Shown here in pieces: positions 1 to 12,086 of a stretch of 64,000 nucleotides of DNA. Numbering within the stretch: position 1 is the stretch's first letter; the number at the start of each line of letters is the position of its first letter. Source of the stretch: Ophioderma brevispina (taxonomy: Eukaryota > Echinodermata > Ophiuroidea > Amphilepidida > Ophiodermatidae); contig JAMKCH010001645.1 of NCBI GenBank assembly GCA_023653785.1, positions 1 through 64,000 on the forward strand, in the 5' to 3' direction. The translations under genes and the position numbers were made by a program. A model generated the notes under the pieces. It did not search any database and was not told where the DNA came from. It worked only from the letters and a program-made list of their open reading frames with translations.

Positions 1-597
1 ACTTTCACCCAAAGAAAGTTAGAATTATTAAAATTGAAACATGTGAAAACATCGTTACTTGGTACGGAATATCTGTTGGTTTTCAGCACCGGAAGGGGAA
101 CTCAAGACATTAACAAAAAAAAACTCTCACAATGACATTTAAATGTAATTATGGCGACATCAATTCATTGTGGTGAAAATGTACTTTCTGTGAAACCAAT
201 ACAAAGTATGCAATGTACGTCCGTGATGAAAAAGTGTCCGTCCGTCCATGATTTTCAATTTCACAACAATTTTTGGTGAGATTTTAATGCTTTAAGTTAA
301 ACTTTCATTCACACGTAGTGCAGGTCAATATAAAGTGAGTAAAGCGCGCAGCGGTTTTTTTTTCTAATTTACAATACATACCACACTAACATAACATCAT
401 TTATACTGCCTCCTTTTTTCCATTCCACTGAGGTACAAATCGCAATGAGAGAAATAATTCAACAGAGAGAAAAAGAATATGAGTACAACTGCAAGGTAAA
501 ATAAGTCTAAGCATCAATAAGGATATAAATGCGTTTTGAGCTTGGATTGAAGTAATAAAACTAGAGCTGTTTTTTATGATTTTTTGGACAGATCATT
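1..597. other. No gene seen; AT-rich flank
   Basis: No frame here has recognisable protein similarity or convincing splice signals. The stretch lies beyond the 3' end of the minus-strand LINE that follows, so part of it may be the untranslated tail of that element or older intergenic DNA. A T-run sits near 355-365. Confidence 0.5.
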
Positions 598-2755
598 AGA
601 CGTTTAGGTGCACATTGAGAAAGCTCTCTCTCCACGCTTCTTCTTGGCATTGGTATTCTTCAAGTTAATGGTGCTAGCTAAGCGTGTATCATTGCAGTGG
701 CCTGGTCTAATTTTGAGACAAGGTCAATGTCTGGAGGGACAGTCCTTGTAGATATTTTAAAAACATAGGAAACAGTTTTTAAAAGTGATGCGTTCAGATA
801 TGGGAACCAGTGTAGCTGATGCCAAGAGGTTTCATTGGCATTGGCACATTTAGGCTGGTAGCAGACAACGAGCACACTTATTCTGTAGCCAGCCTTTGAA
901 TACCCTTAGAATCTTATTTTTTTTTTGTTTTTTTTTTTTTTTTTTTTATTTTTTTTTTTACAATTCCATTCACAGTACATTGTAAGAATCCAGTTTAGAT
1001 AACACTAGGGCTCTAGCGATATGATGCAAGTATCAAAGTCTATGAAACGGCCAAAGCGCTAGATTTAACGGATTGCCAATTTATGTGATCTACAAAGATG
1101 TAGTGATATGTCGACATGCACCGTCATAATGCTGGTCAAAATGACACCCAGATTGCGTATGGTTGTAGAATGGAAAACTACAAACATGTCCCTCAGTGGA
1201 AGACTTAGATTTTGAAGTCTTGGCAAGTGATATATGTGAGAAGATGCAAGGAAAATCAGTCTTGTCTTGATTTAATTTTAACTTGTTGCAAGTCTCCATT
1301 TTCTGATCGATCACACATTTAGAGAGTCCTTCAATAGCACAGTCAACATCACCGGGAATAGTAGGATCAGCATGACTCAATTTGAATATCATCGCATAAA
1401 TAGCAAGATGTACTGCTCCATTAGACGTAATATGTTCCCAACAGCATACGTTTAGAAAACAAATCCTACGTCCATGACCGAGCCCTGTGGAAGCCATATT
1501 TCATCATCTGCAAATTAGTGAATACATGAACCACTAACACACACTTGCAATTGTTCTGTTCTCCAAGTATGAAGAAAAAACCATTTGTTACACAGCCAGA
1601 CACCGAGTCAGGGCTAATCTTTAAGTAGAATGCCATGATCACGGTGTCAAAGGCTGCAGATAAGTCTAACATGAGAAGTACAACTTTTTTATCCTCACGA
1701 GCACGCTGAAAATCATATGACACAGGCAAGAGCCGTTTCACAGTAGAATGAGAACACGATAGGCTGATTGCAATTTGTTAATAATTGACATGGCTAACCA
1801 CTTGTGATGCAGCACACTTCTCCCAGTACTTGGTCAAGTAAATTGCATGTTTGCAACGGGCCGATAGTTCTTAAGTTCCTCCTTATTAAGAGAAGGCTTT
1901 TTGAGAACTGGGGTGATCACGGCCTTCTTGAGGTCATCTCTTAAGGGTCCGAGAGTTAAAGAGCTATTGACAAATACTGTCAAAGTGCGGCAGCATCCAC
2001 AGTGGATATGTTGTTTAATGAGCCATGTCGGTAGAGGGTCAAGACACTTTACGTTACTGGGACACTTGTTACCTATGTTAAGGAGTTCTGTTTTCTGAAA
2101 CAGAGTGAAATCAGAAACATAAATCTGGAGTTGTGATGTTACCAAGTAGGGTTATCAAAGGTATTGTCATGAGTAACACTATCAATATCATTGCGAACTG
2201 TTTGGATTTTTCCAGTGGAAAAAATTACCACGTCATTAGCAAGAACAAAGTAGCTAGAATCGGGAGTTGGTTTCACATGTTTGTTAAGAAGCTCATTGAT
2301 TGTTCTATATATTCCTTTTGCATGCATTTTGAGAGCCCTATCTTTATAGAACGCAGATTTTGATTGAGATATGTTTTTAACAGTTTCTGGAGCAAGATAT
2401 TCTTCATATGAATTCAGATTTTAGATTTCTTTCTCCTCCCTTTCGCAAACGCAACGACGAACGCTACTCTCTCCGTGCATCATCACGGCTTATCATACCA
2501 ACCAGGACGATGGTTAATCTTTCTAAATCTGGTAGTGGTGGGGCATGTATTTCTAATACTTCACGGCAGCCTGGTTAAAATCCTTAGCTAAGTATTTACC
2601 TGTCATATTCACGAGTTTTCCACATTCTGCACCAATCTGGGACTCAAGATCTTGGGAAAACAGAATTATGATTGATGTTGTATATTTGCGAAGGGTTTGA
2701 AAGATGAAAGAAACTTTCTCTTGTGTAGGTTTAGGAAACACTCCAGAACACAATT
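598..2755 (-). mobile_element. Degenerate CR1/L2-like LINE, reverse transcriptase part
   Basis: Five open segments on the minus strand line up in the order expected for a non-LTR reverse transcriptase. The pre-RT linker lies at about 2753-2553 and 2327-2139. RT finger motifs follow at 2145-1834, including KKAVITPVLKKPSLNKEEL and a KNYRPVAN block. The catalytic palm aspartate motif LLMLDLSAAFDTV is at about 1695-1650. A thumb motif NKLKLNQDKTDF is at about 1290-1240. A C-terminal block with LHWFP lies at about 820. The second catalytic motif (normally YADD) reads YAMI near 1400, and stops and frameshifts separate every block, so the copy is dead. An intact L2 also has an apurinic-like endonuclease upstream, which was not seen here. 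Assignment to CR1/L2 rests on remembered family motifs. RTE or Jockey membership is less likely. Confidence 0.8.
916..960. repeat. Poly(T) tract inside the LINE
   Basis: An almost pure T run with a few interruptions lies between the thumb and C-terminal blocks of the LINE. On the minus strand it reads as poly(A), so it may be the tail of a small retroelement inserted in the LINE, or a simple expansion. Confidence 0.6.
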
Positions 2756-4125
2756 ACCATTGAAATGGTCTTTTTGTGAAATAGTATATTGTCCACGGGC
2801 TAAGTTCTTGAAAGTGAGTTACAGTCCCTGGAAAGAACTAAATTTCTGACATGCTGCAAGGAATTAAAACCACTTTGCTGACATTCTTTTTTCATCACGT
2901 ATGGAATTTGCATCACCAATGCTAACACCGTGGACAGAAATTTCTGTAAAAACTTCTAATATTTTTGGGGTTTTACTTAGAATAAGGTTCACGCTATACT
3001 CCACTGTATTAAACAAAACCTAGAGTTGAAAGTAAAAAACTAAGACAAAATTATTATAGTGAAAAAAAGTCCGTCTGTAATATTGTTTTCTAAACTCCGT
3101 ACAAAATGGCCTGCCTGATCCAAAGGTTCCATCCTTGAAACTTTTTTAAACCATGGTCCAAGTTAACTTGAAATATTAGGGATAATCCTTAAAGTGATTC
3201 AACACAAAAAAATCTGAAAATTAAATTCACCTTGTGCTAACCCTAAGCCGATCAGGCTTAACCTTTGCTCGAAGAGGACGAGTAAGAAGAAGCTGTTTTG
3301 GTTGGACATATCGAACAACAGCACGCATGCTGAGCTGGCTTTGCCATTGCCGGGTGTAAACCGCGTACCATAGGACCTCTAGTAAGTGCGGGCCAGGACC
3401 GGAAGAATTTCTCCTTTTTGTTAGGGACGGGCAAAGATAATATCCCCAGAATCAGTTGGCGTACTCCAGGATTTTGAGAAAACAATAATGTAGATTTGGG
3501 AAACGTTTTAATGTATCTTATTCGCCTCGCCGGCTGGACTTAATTTCTTTTGAGTCGCAAAAGAGACGGTTCAGCCTCTGCATGCTGCAAATCATAACAT
3601 AAACAAACACTGGCTTTCTCCCGGGCTTCACATACTGTTTGTTTTCTTTACTTCTCTCCTTTTTCCTGTGCCCCCTTTTTTCTCCCTTGCTTCAAAATTT
3701 CTCCCCATTTTTTTCAAGGGTGGCATGAGTCGTCCCACTTCGCCCCACCCCGAGTAAACGGACACACGCTTTCCGTAATGTACTTTCAAAAAGAAGAAAA
3801 TGGACACCGTTAGGCGAACGTCCACAACGTACGTTAATAGTATCGGTCATAACTTATGACCGGACTTAACACTGCTCTTCTTCAGCAGTACATTAATCGT
3901 CGGACTTTAAGCCTAGTTAGGTCCCATAGAGTTAAACCCGATGCGCGTCCACACGGGCCAAAGTTCTATCCGAAACTAAAAAACCGACCAATTTTGGTCC
4001 GGTTCCGGTAATAAGTGAACTTATGGCCGACCGCATGTGGAGACGATTACAATAGGGAAAATAGAGAGTGAGGGAGATAAGCGGATTTGTTTTTAATTCC
4101 ATTCGACTAAGTCTGAATTAAGTTA
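2756..4125. other. No gene seen
   Basis: Only short frames without recognised similarity occur. A minus-strand frame at 3485-3258 is serine-rich at its end and has no known domain. The 3840-4120 part is relatively GC-rich and leads into a MITE. Confidence 0.5.
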
Positions 4126-4128
4126 ATA

Positions 4129-4290
4129 CCGGTGTGAAAGCAGATATAGTCCGGCGAGTGCCACAGTCCGGGCGGCCTCTAGACGACAACGGAAATTAAA
4201 GCGTGAAACTCATGTTTCGTGAAGAGTCAAATGAATCGATTGCACTATTGTTCACCATTGCTTCCGGACTATTGATTACGCGCGAACAAT
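4129..4290. mobile_element. MITE family A, copy 1 (decayed right end)
   Basis: Starts with CCGGTGTGAAAG and shares a collinear core with copies at 54067-54239 and 58592-58763. The shared blocks include a TCCGG element, GCGTGAAACT..ATGTT, GTGAAGAGTCAA, ATCGATTGC and ACCATTG..CCGGACT. The other two copies end in CACACCGG, an inverted copy of the start. Here the right terminus is mutated or lost. No coding capacity. Confidence 0.7.
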
Positions 4291-4299
4291 TAATTACTT

Positions 4300-4970
4300 C
4301 TACTACGGTAATAACTACACGTGGGGACACGACTTTAGTCTTTATAAATTATCAGATCATTTTGTAAGAACTGATTTCATCAGTTTCCAGTCGTTTGATT
4401 TTGTGCATTAGAACTTAATTGGTCCATGGCCATCATAATAGTTTGTTGTGGCAAAAAAAAGACAAGTCTCACAATGGGCAAAGGAATAAAACCCTTCCAT
4501 CAATATCCACTGAGGGAAAAAGGAAATATGCAAGACTCTCACTTTAATTCGAAACCTACTATTAATTGATTGCTCGTGCCAAACATTATCTGTAACCGAA
4601 TCATTTCTTCAACCACAAGAGAAATGTCCGAACAGAGCACATACAAACAATGGAGCCAGACGACAGTATCGTTTGTTTGACCGACAATGCATTAGCATGA
4701 CGCTCATCTTAATACTGTTTGCCACCCATCCGTTCACAAGAAAGTTTCGGAATATTTATCCCGAGTGAGAAAATTAAAATAAAAAATGCACCAAATACAA
4801 AAATTAAATGCGGAAAGGAAAGGCGATGCGCAAAGCGAATCCACAGCGAGGGCGCTTTACACATGATACAGGGGGACTGTAGAGGAAATAAAAAATATGG
4901 TTGATATGTAGTGCTTTCCAGATAGACGAAACATAAACACGCAAAGTAAACTGCAATGGCAAGATCAAAA
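4300..4970. other. No gene seen
   Basis: A minus-strand frame covers 5101-4709, but much of it lies in the adjacent foldback arm. It has no signal beyond hydrophobic stretches expected from AT-rich DNA. No splice or promoter element is convincing. Confidence 0.45.
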
Positions 4971-4978
4971 GTACTAAA

Positions 4979-5843
4979 GGGTTGAGTGATTAAATATGTT
5001 GACAGACTGACAGGGAACCCTTGAACAAACGTTATTATTAAGTGCAGGCAAAGGTTGCTTAAGGAGGGGAGGGCCAGACACAAAGTTTGTAAAGGGGTCA
5101 AATTTTTAAATTGGATCCAATCATGTTTGAAAAGTTATCACCTGTTATTTGTTTTAACCACAAAGTTAAGGAAAGGTAGTAGTTTGTTACAGTACCAATG
5201 TAAAGTTTAAGAGTTATAGGCTTAAAAAACAGCAAAAATCAATTAAAAAAGGGTCAATTTCCGTGGACAGGGGTCAATTTTAAAAGTTGCTCCGATTTAG
5301 ATAAACAAATTGGGCCAATTTATTGGTGGAGTTCAGAGGATTTAAAATAAGGACTAGTTTTGACTGTATTAACTATCTAGTTCCGATGCACAGAAGGTAA
5401 ACGTCCATTGAATTCAATGGGGCTTGACCGTGTTCCCCCCTACTTTCTTAAGTGAGCATTTGAGACTCTCAAAAAAATATTCCTATTTTGATCCTATGAG
5501 CTCCACCAATAATTTGCACCATCTTTATCCCAAATCGGAGCAACTAAAAAATTTGACCCCTGTACCACTGAAAATGACCCTGTTTATTGATTTTTGCTGT
5601 TTTTAGTCTATACCTCTTAAACTTTACAATAGTAGAGTAGATACAAAATACCTACCTTTCCTGATCCTTGTGGCTAGACAAATAGCATGGTGTACTTGTC
5701 AGCACGATTGGATCATTTTAAAAATTTGACCCCGTTACAAAATTGTGTTGGCCCCCTCTCCTTAAGGCCCATTGTGGCCACTTAAGAATGATGGTTTAGG
5801 GGGTCCCTGTCAGTCTGTCTGTCATATTTAATCACTCAAACCC
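4979..5843. mobile_element. Foldback element with about 365-bp inverted arms
   Basis: The left arm (about 4979-5345) and right arm (about 5487-5843) are imperfect reverse complements around a loop near 5345-5486. The outer ends read GGGTTGAGTGATTAAATAT and ATATTTAATCACTCAAACCC. Inner blocks such as TTTTTGCTG, TCGGAGCAAC and TCCACCAATAA are likewise mirrored. No transposase frame is inside, so it would be non-autonomous. Its right arm recurs at 57915-58410, where a second MITE is inserted in it. Confidence 0.8.
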
Positions 5844-5879
5844 TTTGTAACTTGAGAGTGTTACAAAATGTCTGCTAGC

Positions 5880-8015
5880 TCTTGGGCTACGGCCCTGTAT
5901 CTGAGTGGAGGGACCCCAAACTACTCAGCAAAGCTATGACCCAGAAACTCTATAAGTGAAATCCCCAAACCACTACGGCAAAGACAGGGCCCCCAAATAT
6001 ACTGACGGAGACCCCAAACCCAAATCTACTCAGCAAAGCTAGTAGGACTCAAATCTATGAGTGGCGACCCAAAACTACTGAGTTAATTCCAAGGCCTAAA
6101 ATCTACTGAGTTGTAATGGCCTGTAAAACTCTCAGCACTCCATAAGCCGGGTCCTAAATCTGAGGGAGATCAAAACTATTTCAGCAAGGCCAGGGCCCCA
6201 AATCTATGAGAGGAGACCCAAAACAATCAACTAAGCCAGGTCCCTAAATCTACTGAATGGGCCCCCGAAGAAAACTACCAAGCTAAGCCAGGACCCAAAT
6301 CAGGCGCCCCAAAATCTTATGAGTGGCAAAAACTACTAGGCAAAGACGGGAGACCCCAAAACTAATTGGCTGCTAAGCCAAGGCCTCAAATTCTATTGAG
6401 TGTAATGCCTAAAAACCACTCAGAAAAGTCAGGGGCACCAAACCTACCAAGTGGAGTTCCCAAAACTGCTCAGCGAAGCCAGGGCCCAAAATATAATGAA
6501 TAAAGCACCCCAAAACCCACAAAGCCAGTGCAGAAATATACTGACACAAAGCCGGGCAATACTCTCCTGCAATATAAAGACCCAAAACTTCAACAAAGCC
6601 AGTGCAGAAAATTATGACACAAAGAACTGCTCAGCTAAACCCATAACCAGATATACTAATGATTAGACCCAAATACTCAGAAAGCCAGGGCATTGTAGTC
6701 CGAGTGGAGACCCAAAAAATACCCAATAGCAGAGCCCCACATTTGAGTGCATCCCCCAAACCACTCGGCAAAGCTAGGGCCCTCTAATCTCTTACCAAAA
6801 ACTACTCAGCAAAGCCAGGGCTCAATATAAGGGCGTGAGATTGCAAAACTTTGAGCAAAAGCACGAGCTCAATCCACCTCAATCTTCTGAGTGGAGACCC
6901 CAAGCCTTACTTACTTAAGCCAGTGCCCAAAATCTTGAGTGGAATCCCCCAAACCACTCGGCCAAAGCCAGGGTCATCTAGAAAGTGCGAGTTGGATCGC
7001 CAATCTACTAGCTAAGCCAGGGCCCCAAATCTACTGAATGGAGACGCAAAAAATACTCAGCTAGACTATTACCAAATCTACTGAGTAGTAGAGACTTCCA
7101 AAAATTACTAAACTAAGCCAGAGCCCCCAAATCTACTGAGTGGAGACTCGAAAACTACTCAACTAGGCCAGGCCCCAATCTACTGGAATCCCCCCCAAAC
7201 CACTCGGCAAAAGCCAGTGCCCTAAATCTACTGACCAGAGACACCAAAACTACTCATCAAAGCCTGGGCTCAATATCTAAAGGAGTGGAGATTGCAAAGT
7301 TCTGAGCAAAAGCCCGGGCTCAAAAAATCCACTCAAGGCATGTGGAGATAACAAACTACTCACTAAGCCAAGACCCCAAACTACTGAATGGAGAACAAAT
7401 TAAAAAAACAACACAAAGCCAGGGCCCCAAGCTTGAGTGGGAGAGCAACAAAAAACTCAACTAAGCCAGGGCACCAATTATCTACTGAGGGAGACCAAAA
7501 GCAAATCAACCAAAAGCCAGGGCCAAAATCTACTGAGGTGGAGACCCAAAAACTATCAACTAAGCCAGGGCCCCAAAGCTACTCAATGGACATCGCAAAA
7601 ACTACACAGATGAGTCAAAGGGTGGCAAACCTTCGGCAAAGCCAAAGCTACTCAGCAAAGCCAGTGCCCTAAATCTACTGACCGGAGAACCCAAACACCT
7701 ATTCAGCGAATCCAGGGCTCAAATCTAAGAAGTGGAGATCGCAAAATAACACCGACCTCAAGCCAGAGTCCAAAACTATGAGTGGAGAGCACAAAAATAC
7801 TAAGCAAACGTCTAGGGCCACAAATTCTTACTGCGTAGAGATCCCAAAAAAAAATACAACTACTCAGTGAAGTCGATACCGCAATGTGCGGATACCGCAA
7901 AAACTACTCACGGGGAGGAAGACCCCCAATCTATTGAGTCGAGACCCTAAAACTACTTAGCAAAGCCAGGGCCCTAAATCTACTGAATGGAGACACAAAA
8001 ACTATCAGCTAAGGA
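5880..8015 (+). repeat. Minisatellite, about 50-bp unit, some 40 copies
   Basis: The array is built from the phrase AAATCTACTGAGTGGAGAC, then CCAAAACTACTCAGC, then AAGCCAGGGCCC. Units differ by substitutions and many 1-2 base indels, and lengths range from about 40 to 70 bases. Open frames across it are by-products of the repeat. A detached remnant of about two units lies at 9803-9895. There are no flanking short palindromic repeats with unique spacers, so this is not a CRISPR array. Confidence 0.9.
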
Positions 8016-8035
8016 GCGTTCATTATTACTACCCA

Positions 8036-8165
8036 GAAGGGGGGGGGGCGGGACCAAACGAGGGGCAACCACAGGGTCATAAACTTTTCAAGAAATATTA
8101 AAAGGGGGGTTTATAACTTTTTGCAAGGAAAATTAAAGAGGGGTCATAACTTTTTATACCACATT
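8036..8165 (+). repeat. G-run / TCATAACTTTTT repeat cluster
   Basis: A phrase of a G-run followed by GTCATAACTTTTT occurs about three times in varied form. The same phrase recurs twice at 9645-9702. The runs are 4 to 14 G long and could favour G-quadruplex formation on the + strand. Confidence 0.7.
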
Positions 8166-8169
8166 TTCA

Positions 8170-9570
8170 ACCAAAATCTTGATTTGATAATTGTCCACAA
8201 CTGTACTGCACGATCACTTCTGGCTCTAAACTCCTTGGAAATCAGTACAGCTGCTTTACTAAGAGCATCAAGCATCAAGCACCCCTAAATATAATAATGT
8301 TGAAAAACTTGAAATACTTTTTTACCAAAACAAATGAACAAGTATATTTCCTATTCAATCATGCAAAATTACGGATACAAAAAAATTGGTTTCTAATGTT
8401 CAGAACAACGTTTGTTCAGTTTGGGTTCGGTAGGCCATGCTTGGAACTTGTTATTTCAAATTTTCATCAAAATAAAAGTAGAAAAGTAAATGTTCCAAAG
8501 TTGCACAAAAATCTAGACACTCTAGGGAGGTATACAAATACAAGGTAAAAATTTCTATACAAAAAAATTCTAAAGAAAATTCTTGATATCATAATGTAAA
8601 ATGAAAGAAATGGCCTATCCTTTTACACTTTGGTGCTTGAATTCCAATTTGATAACAGCATCTTGATCAAATTCTATCTGGACATGCACACTAACAGTCA
8701 ATGAATGGTGATGATGGGCTATTGAAAAGAAACACATTTTTTCTTCTTGTTACTGTAATACAATACCAAGGTGAGTAAAAAAACTTTACCTTGATTGTGT
8801 CCGCCATTTTGTGAATTTTGAAATATGTGGTATTCTTTCTCATCGGAAGGAAAAGCCCCTATTTTTTCAAAATATTTATTTGCTGCAAAGATATTCAAAT
8901 CAGTTAAGTATAGCAGAGCAACTGTCTTTTTGAATCAAAGTAGTAGCTTTCTCCGTATCCACGGATTCCCATTTGATGCACGAAGGCCAAGCTAAGCAAA
9001 TGAACCTCCCCAACAGGACTGATTTAAAGGGGTATGTGTTTATGTCAAATAACGTGATTATTTGAATGATGTGAAGAAAGCTGATCTTGATTTAAGTTTA
9101 TTTAAAACCATTTTTTTCAAGATAGATGTGGCATATTTTGGTATACAAATATAGGCAGTTGAACCCTTTTAAACCCAAAAGGTTGTCAACGGCTCATTCC
9201 CCGGATTGATAGGGGGGGGGAGGAAGGGAAATGTCAAAAAAGGTAAATTTCACAAAAACGTCAACATGTTGCCATATTTTTTTTGTCTAGATGAGCATAG
9301 AGTAGTTAAATTTCATTAGTGTAGGAGGGCACAAGCCCACTAACCATGTAATGCATTTTCCTCAGGGTCCTCCCCTGGGTCTGAGAGTGGGTGGGGGAAG
9401 GAATGTCAAAAAAAGGTAAAAACATTTAACAAAAAGGTCAACATAGTATTATGTAGGGGGGCCTCGGAATATCTTGCTTCGACCAGGGCCGGCTATGGTA
9501 AAAAATGACAATTGTTGGTGTGATATCATCCTGTATTAACCAATATATTAAAGGGTTGTTGAAAAAGTCT
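8170..9570. other. No gene; local duplication of a GTCAAAAAAGGTAAA segment
   Basis: An AT-rich stretch. A short plus-strand frame (8297-8548) is lysine- and asparagine-rich with no recognised domain. A segment around 9220-9272 (G-rich, then ATGTCAAAAAAGGTAAA, then AAC..GTCAACAT) is repeated imperfectly at 9396-9442. Confidence 0.5.
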
Positions 9571-9639
9571 TTTAATTGTGCACCTACTATATTGTTATAG
9601 GTGTAAATATGTGTGGTGGTGGGTGTCGTGTGTGTGTGT

Positions 9640-9710
9640 GGGGGGGGGGGTCATAACTTTTCTATTTCCCAAGAGGGGGGGGGGGGGGGTCATAACTTTT
9701 TGGTATCATT
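9640..9710 (+). repeat. Long G-runs with TCATAACTTTT
   Basis: Runs of 10 and 14 consecutive G lie at about 9641-9650 and 9675-9688, each followed by TCATAACTTTT. A TGTGTGTGTG tract precedes them. This is the same motif as at 8036-8165. It may be a replication-prone or quadruplex-forming site, and long homopolymers are also error hot spots in assemblies. Confidence 0.7.
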
Positions 9711-9802
9711 TTAGAAAAAAAATAAAAAATTGGTGGTTTTTTTTGTGGGCGCCTTACTGGCAGATCCGGCCCCCCTCAGTAGAAATATGAAACGGTCCTA
9801 AG

Positions 9803-9895
9803 CCAATATCAAAAAATCTAATGAGCAAGCCAGGGTCACAATCTACTGAGTGGAGACCCAAAACTACTTAGCCAAAAAGCCAGGGACCCAAGTTC
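9803..9895 (+). repeat. Detached minisatellite units
   Basis: About two units of the 5880-8015 minisatellite, containing ATCTACTGAGTGGAGACCC and AAGCCAGGG, separated from the main array by about 1.8 kb. Either the array was interrupted by an insertion at about 8020-9800 or a piece was transposed. Confidence 0.8.
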
Positions 9896-9899
9896 TCGT

Positions 9900-10814
9900 G
9901 GAACGAGGGGCGGTTGCCTTTAGTCTCGTTCACAGTACTTGGTGGTTGTCCCAACACGAGTAGTATACTGTGAATACTCTTGTGGTGAGTATTTGCTAAG
10001 TATTTACTCCGCGGGACACCCCCCCCAATGTCCGCCACTTTCAATCCATATAGCAACTTTGCCACAAAATACAGCAAAAAAATTACAGCAGCATATACGG
10101 AGGCGGAGTGAAAACCACAACCCCAATTTGAGTGCTTTGGTGTGCTTTTAATAAAATATTTCAAAATAACCCTTACAATGAGTTGATTATCACCTCCAAA
10201 GGTTTGGACAAATAAACAGGGGGGATAAAAAAAATCAGGATTTTTGTCAAGATTTGGGATTTCTGGCCGCCACCGCATCCCTGTATTATGCGCCGTACGT
10301 AAGTGCTCCCGTTAACGGTGAGATATGTTTGGACTGCCCTGATCACGCGAAAACAAAAATTAAATGGCAGCGTTGTGTGCTAGAAGAAAATTCGTTAGAC
10401 TATAAGCTGACATTTATTGTGGGTTCTAGCTTATATTGAGTATAGATTTACCGCGATCAAATGAATCGCCTCGAACTAGTAGCATGGTTGTCTTCCGGCC
10501 ATCGTTTTCTACAAAGTAGTGGGCAATTCACGAGTAGAAGTACTTTCAAGCTACTAATGTTCGTTTGCATTTATAAATGTGTTGTAAGGTTGATAATGAC
10601 GACGGGTTTGACCTAATACAGTCGGAGAGGACTTTTTTGATGCAATTTCGCTACTATTCTCACCGGATAGGCAAAGAAGCACTAATGCTAAAAAAGAATA
10701 TTTATCTTGTGCAAACTATGGACAAGTATTTTTGAAACCATCAATTGGTGTCATAGCAAACATGCTCGACATTTTTTCCATTTTTTGGACGTGGAATGGC
10801 GTGGAATGGGCTAA
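9900..10814. other. Upstream region of LONP1, no gene seen
   Basis: This should contain the LONP1 promoter if the start chosen at 10815 is right. No CpG island-like block or TATA element stands out. Frames at 10278-9868 (minus) and 10254-10439 (plus) have no recognised similarity. The reverse complement of the region around 10760-10800 is AT-rich. Confidence 0.4.
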
Positions 10815-11104
10815 ATGGTGTTCTCAATGGGGGCCGCAAACAGCAGCAGCAGGCAGTGGCGGCGAAGGATGGTGGGAGGGTGGGCGAAGTGGAGAAGAAA
10901 GAAAGTGGTGATGAGTATTAGATGGTGGAGCCCCCCCCCAATGGAGGGACTGGTGGGAAGGGGGGATAGGACAACAACCACTATCGCCTCCGGCACAACC
11001 CATGATGTCTATTGCGTCATGGACAGGCCTGAATATTTCTCTCCAGTTCCTGTGATCGCTGTGCATAGAAGTCCTGTCTTCCCCAAATTCTTAAAATTGT
11101 TGAA
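10815..11104 (+). CDS. LONP1: LONP1 exon 1: presequence and start of N domain
   Basis: A single open frame runs from ATG at 10815 to a GTAAGT donor at 11105 (290 bases, ends in phase 2). The last 26 residues, from PEYFSPVPVIAVHRSPVF on, match the start of the Lon substrate-binding domain (human PDVFPHLPLIAITRNPVF). The first 40 residues are rich in Arg, Lys, Ser and Trp and lack acidic residues, as expected of a mitochondrial presequence. The middle is poorly conserved in the family. A second in-frame ATG at 10827 is an equal start candidate, and neither has a purine at -3. Exon 1 of the human gene likewise spans presequence to this point. A frameshift in the G-rich centre cannot be excluded. 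Confidence 0.75.
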
Positions 11105-12048
11105 GTAAGTTAAACCCAGTTCAACAGGAAAGCTTTTAAAAATTGAAGTTGTCCACGTACGGACATTTTTTCCTGTCACAGACAGACTCCAAAGAGAAGT
11201 AATTTGCAAGTTACTACAATTTTTGAATAGTAGATGACGACTCAATCAACCTCAATATGGGAAGTTTTTGAAAAATCTTAAGTTTTCCTGGTTTTACAAC
11301 ATCTGGCAAAACTAACATTTTTGTATGGAGGACACAATACTCATTGTCACAGATGGTCAAAAAAAGCACATTTTTTGAAAAATTTCCAAAACTTTATAAA
11401 AATTTTGCTCTAAATGGTTTGATACCACGATGCTGCATGTTTCCCTTTTGATAATTTCAGCTGCTTAAAGGTCCATGGCCCTTTGCTACATAGCCTCGTC
11501 CCCAGGGACCCCAGGATTTTACCGGAAGTGGTCAAAATTTTGGCATCGGAAAAAAGTTACGATTTTTCCTCATTTACCCCGAGGGGTTTTGAGATTCAAT
11601 CCACAGCCACCATTTTGGGATCTTTCACCTCAATAGGGTCAGTGATCACATAAATTCCTATTCTGAACATAAAAACCCTGACGTTAACGCTCACTTTAGC
11701 CCACAAAGCAGTAGTACTTAGGGAATTTTTGCTGATATAGAAATGTCTTGTGGTTCTAACTTTGGAACATTTTATCCCTAAAGTACTGACATGTGTTTAG
11801 TAACAGTACAGTATAGCAGAAAAAAAAAAAACCTTGCGATGCATATGGGATTGATTCAAACCCCTCTGCAATTTACCCTGTGAATCTTAGGGCTAACAGA
11901 TGTTTGGTTTGATGTTATGAGCAAATATATGCCCCATTTGGTCCGACCAATATTAAATTTTACACGGTACTCTATGGGATTACAAAATATGTTTTTTGTA
12001 GCTTCACGCAAACTGGTTGAGAATATCAGTGCGAAACTTTACAGATGG

Positions 12049-12049
12049 T

Positions 12050-12080
<31 letters not shown>
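12049..12080. repeat. Poly(T) tract
   Basis: Thirty-two consecutive T residues inside LONP1 intron 1. No target-site duplication or SINE body was identified next to it. Confidence 0.8.

Positions 12081-12086
<6 letters not shown>

Noticed and set aside
7388..7672. 94-residue plus-strand frame
   Set aside because: Translation of the minisatellite, explained by the repeat.
5880..8015. Regular repeat that might be a CRISPR array
   Set aside because: Unit and 'spacer' are the same repeating phrase with indels, there are no cas genes, and the DNA is from an animal nucleus.
10824..11066. Histidine/proline-rich minus-strand frame over exon 1
   Set aside because: Antisense shadow of the LONP1 first exon.
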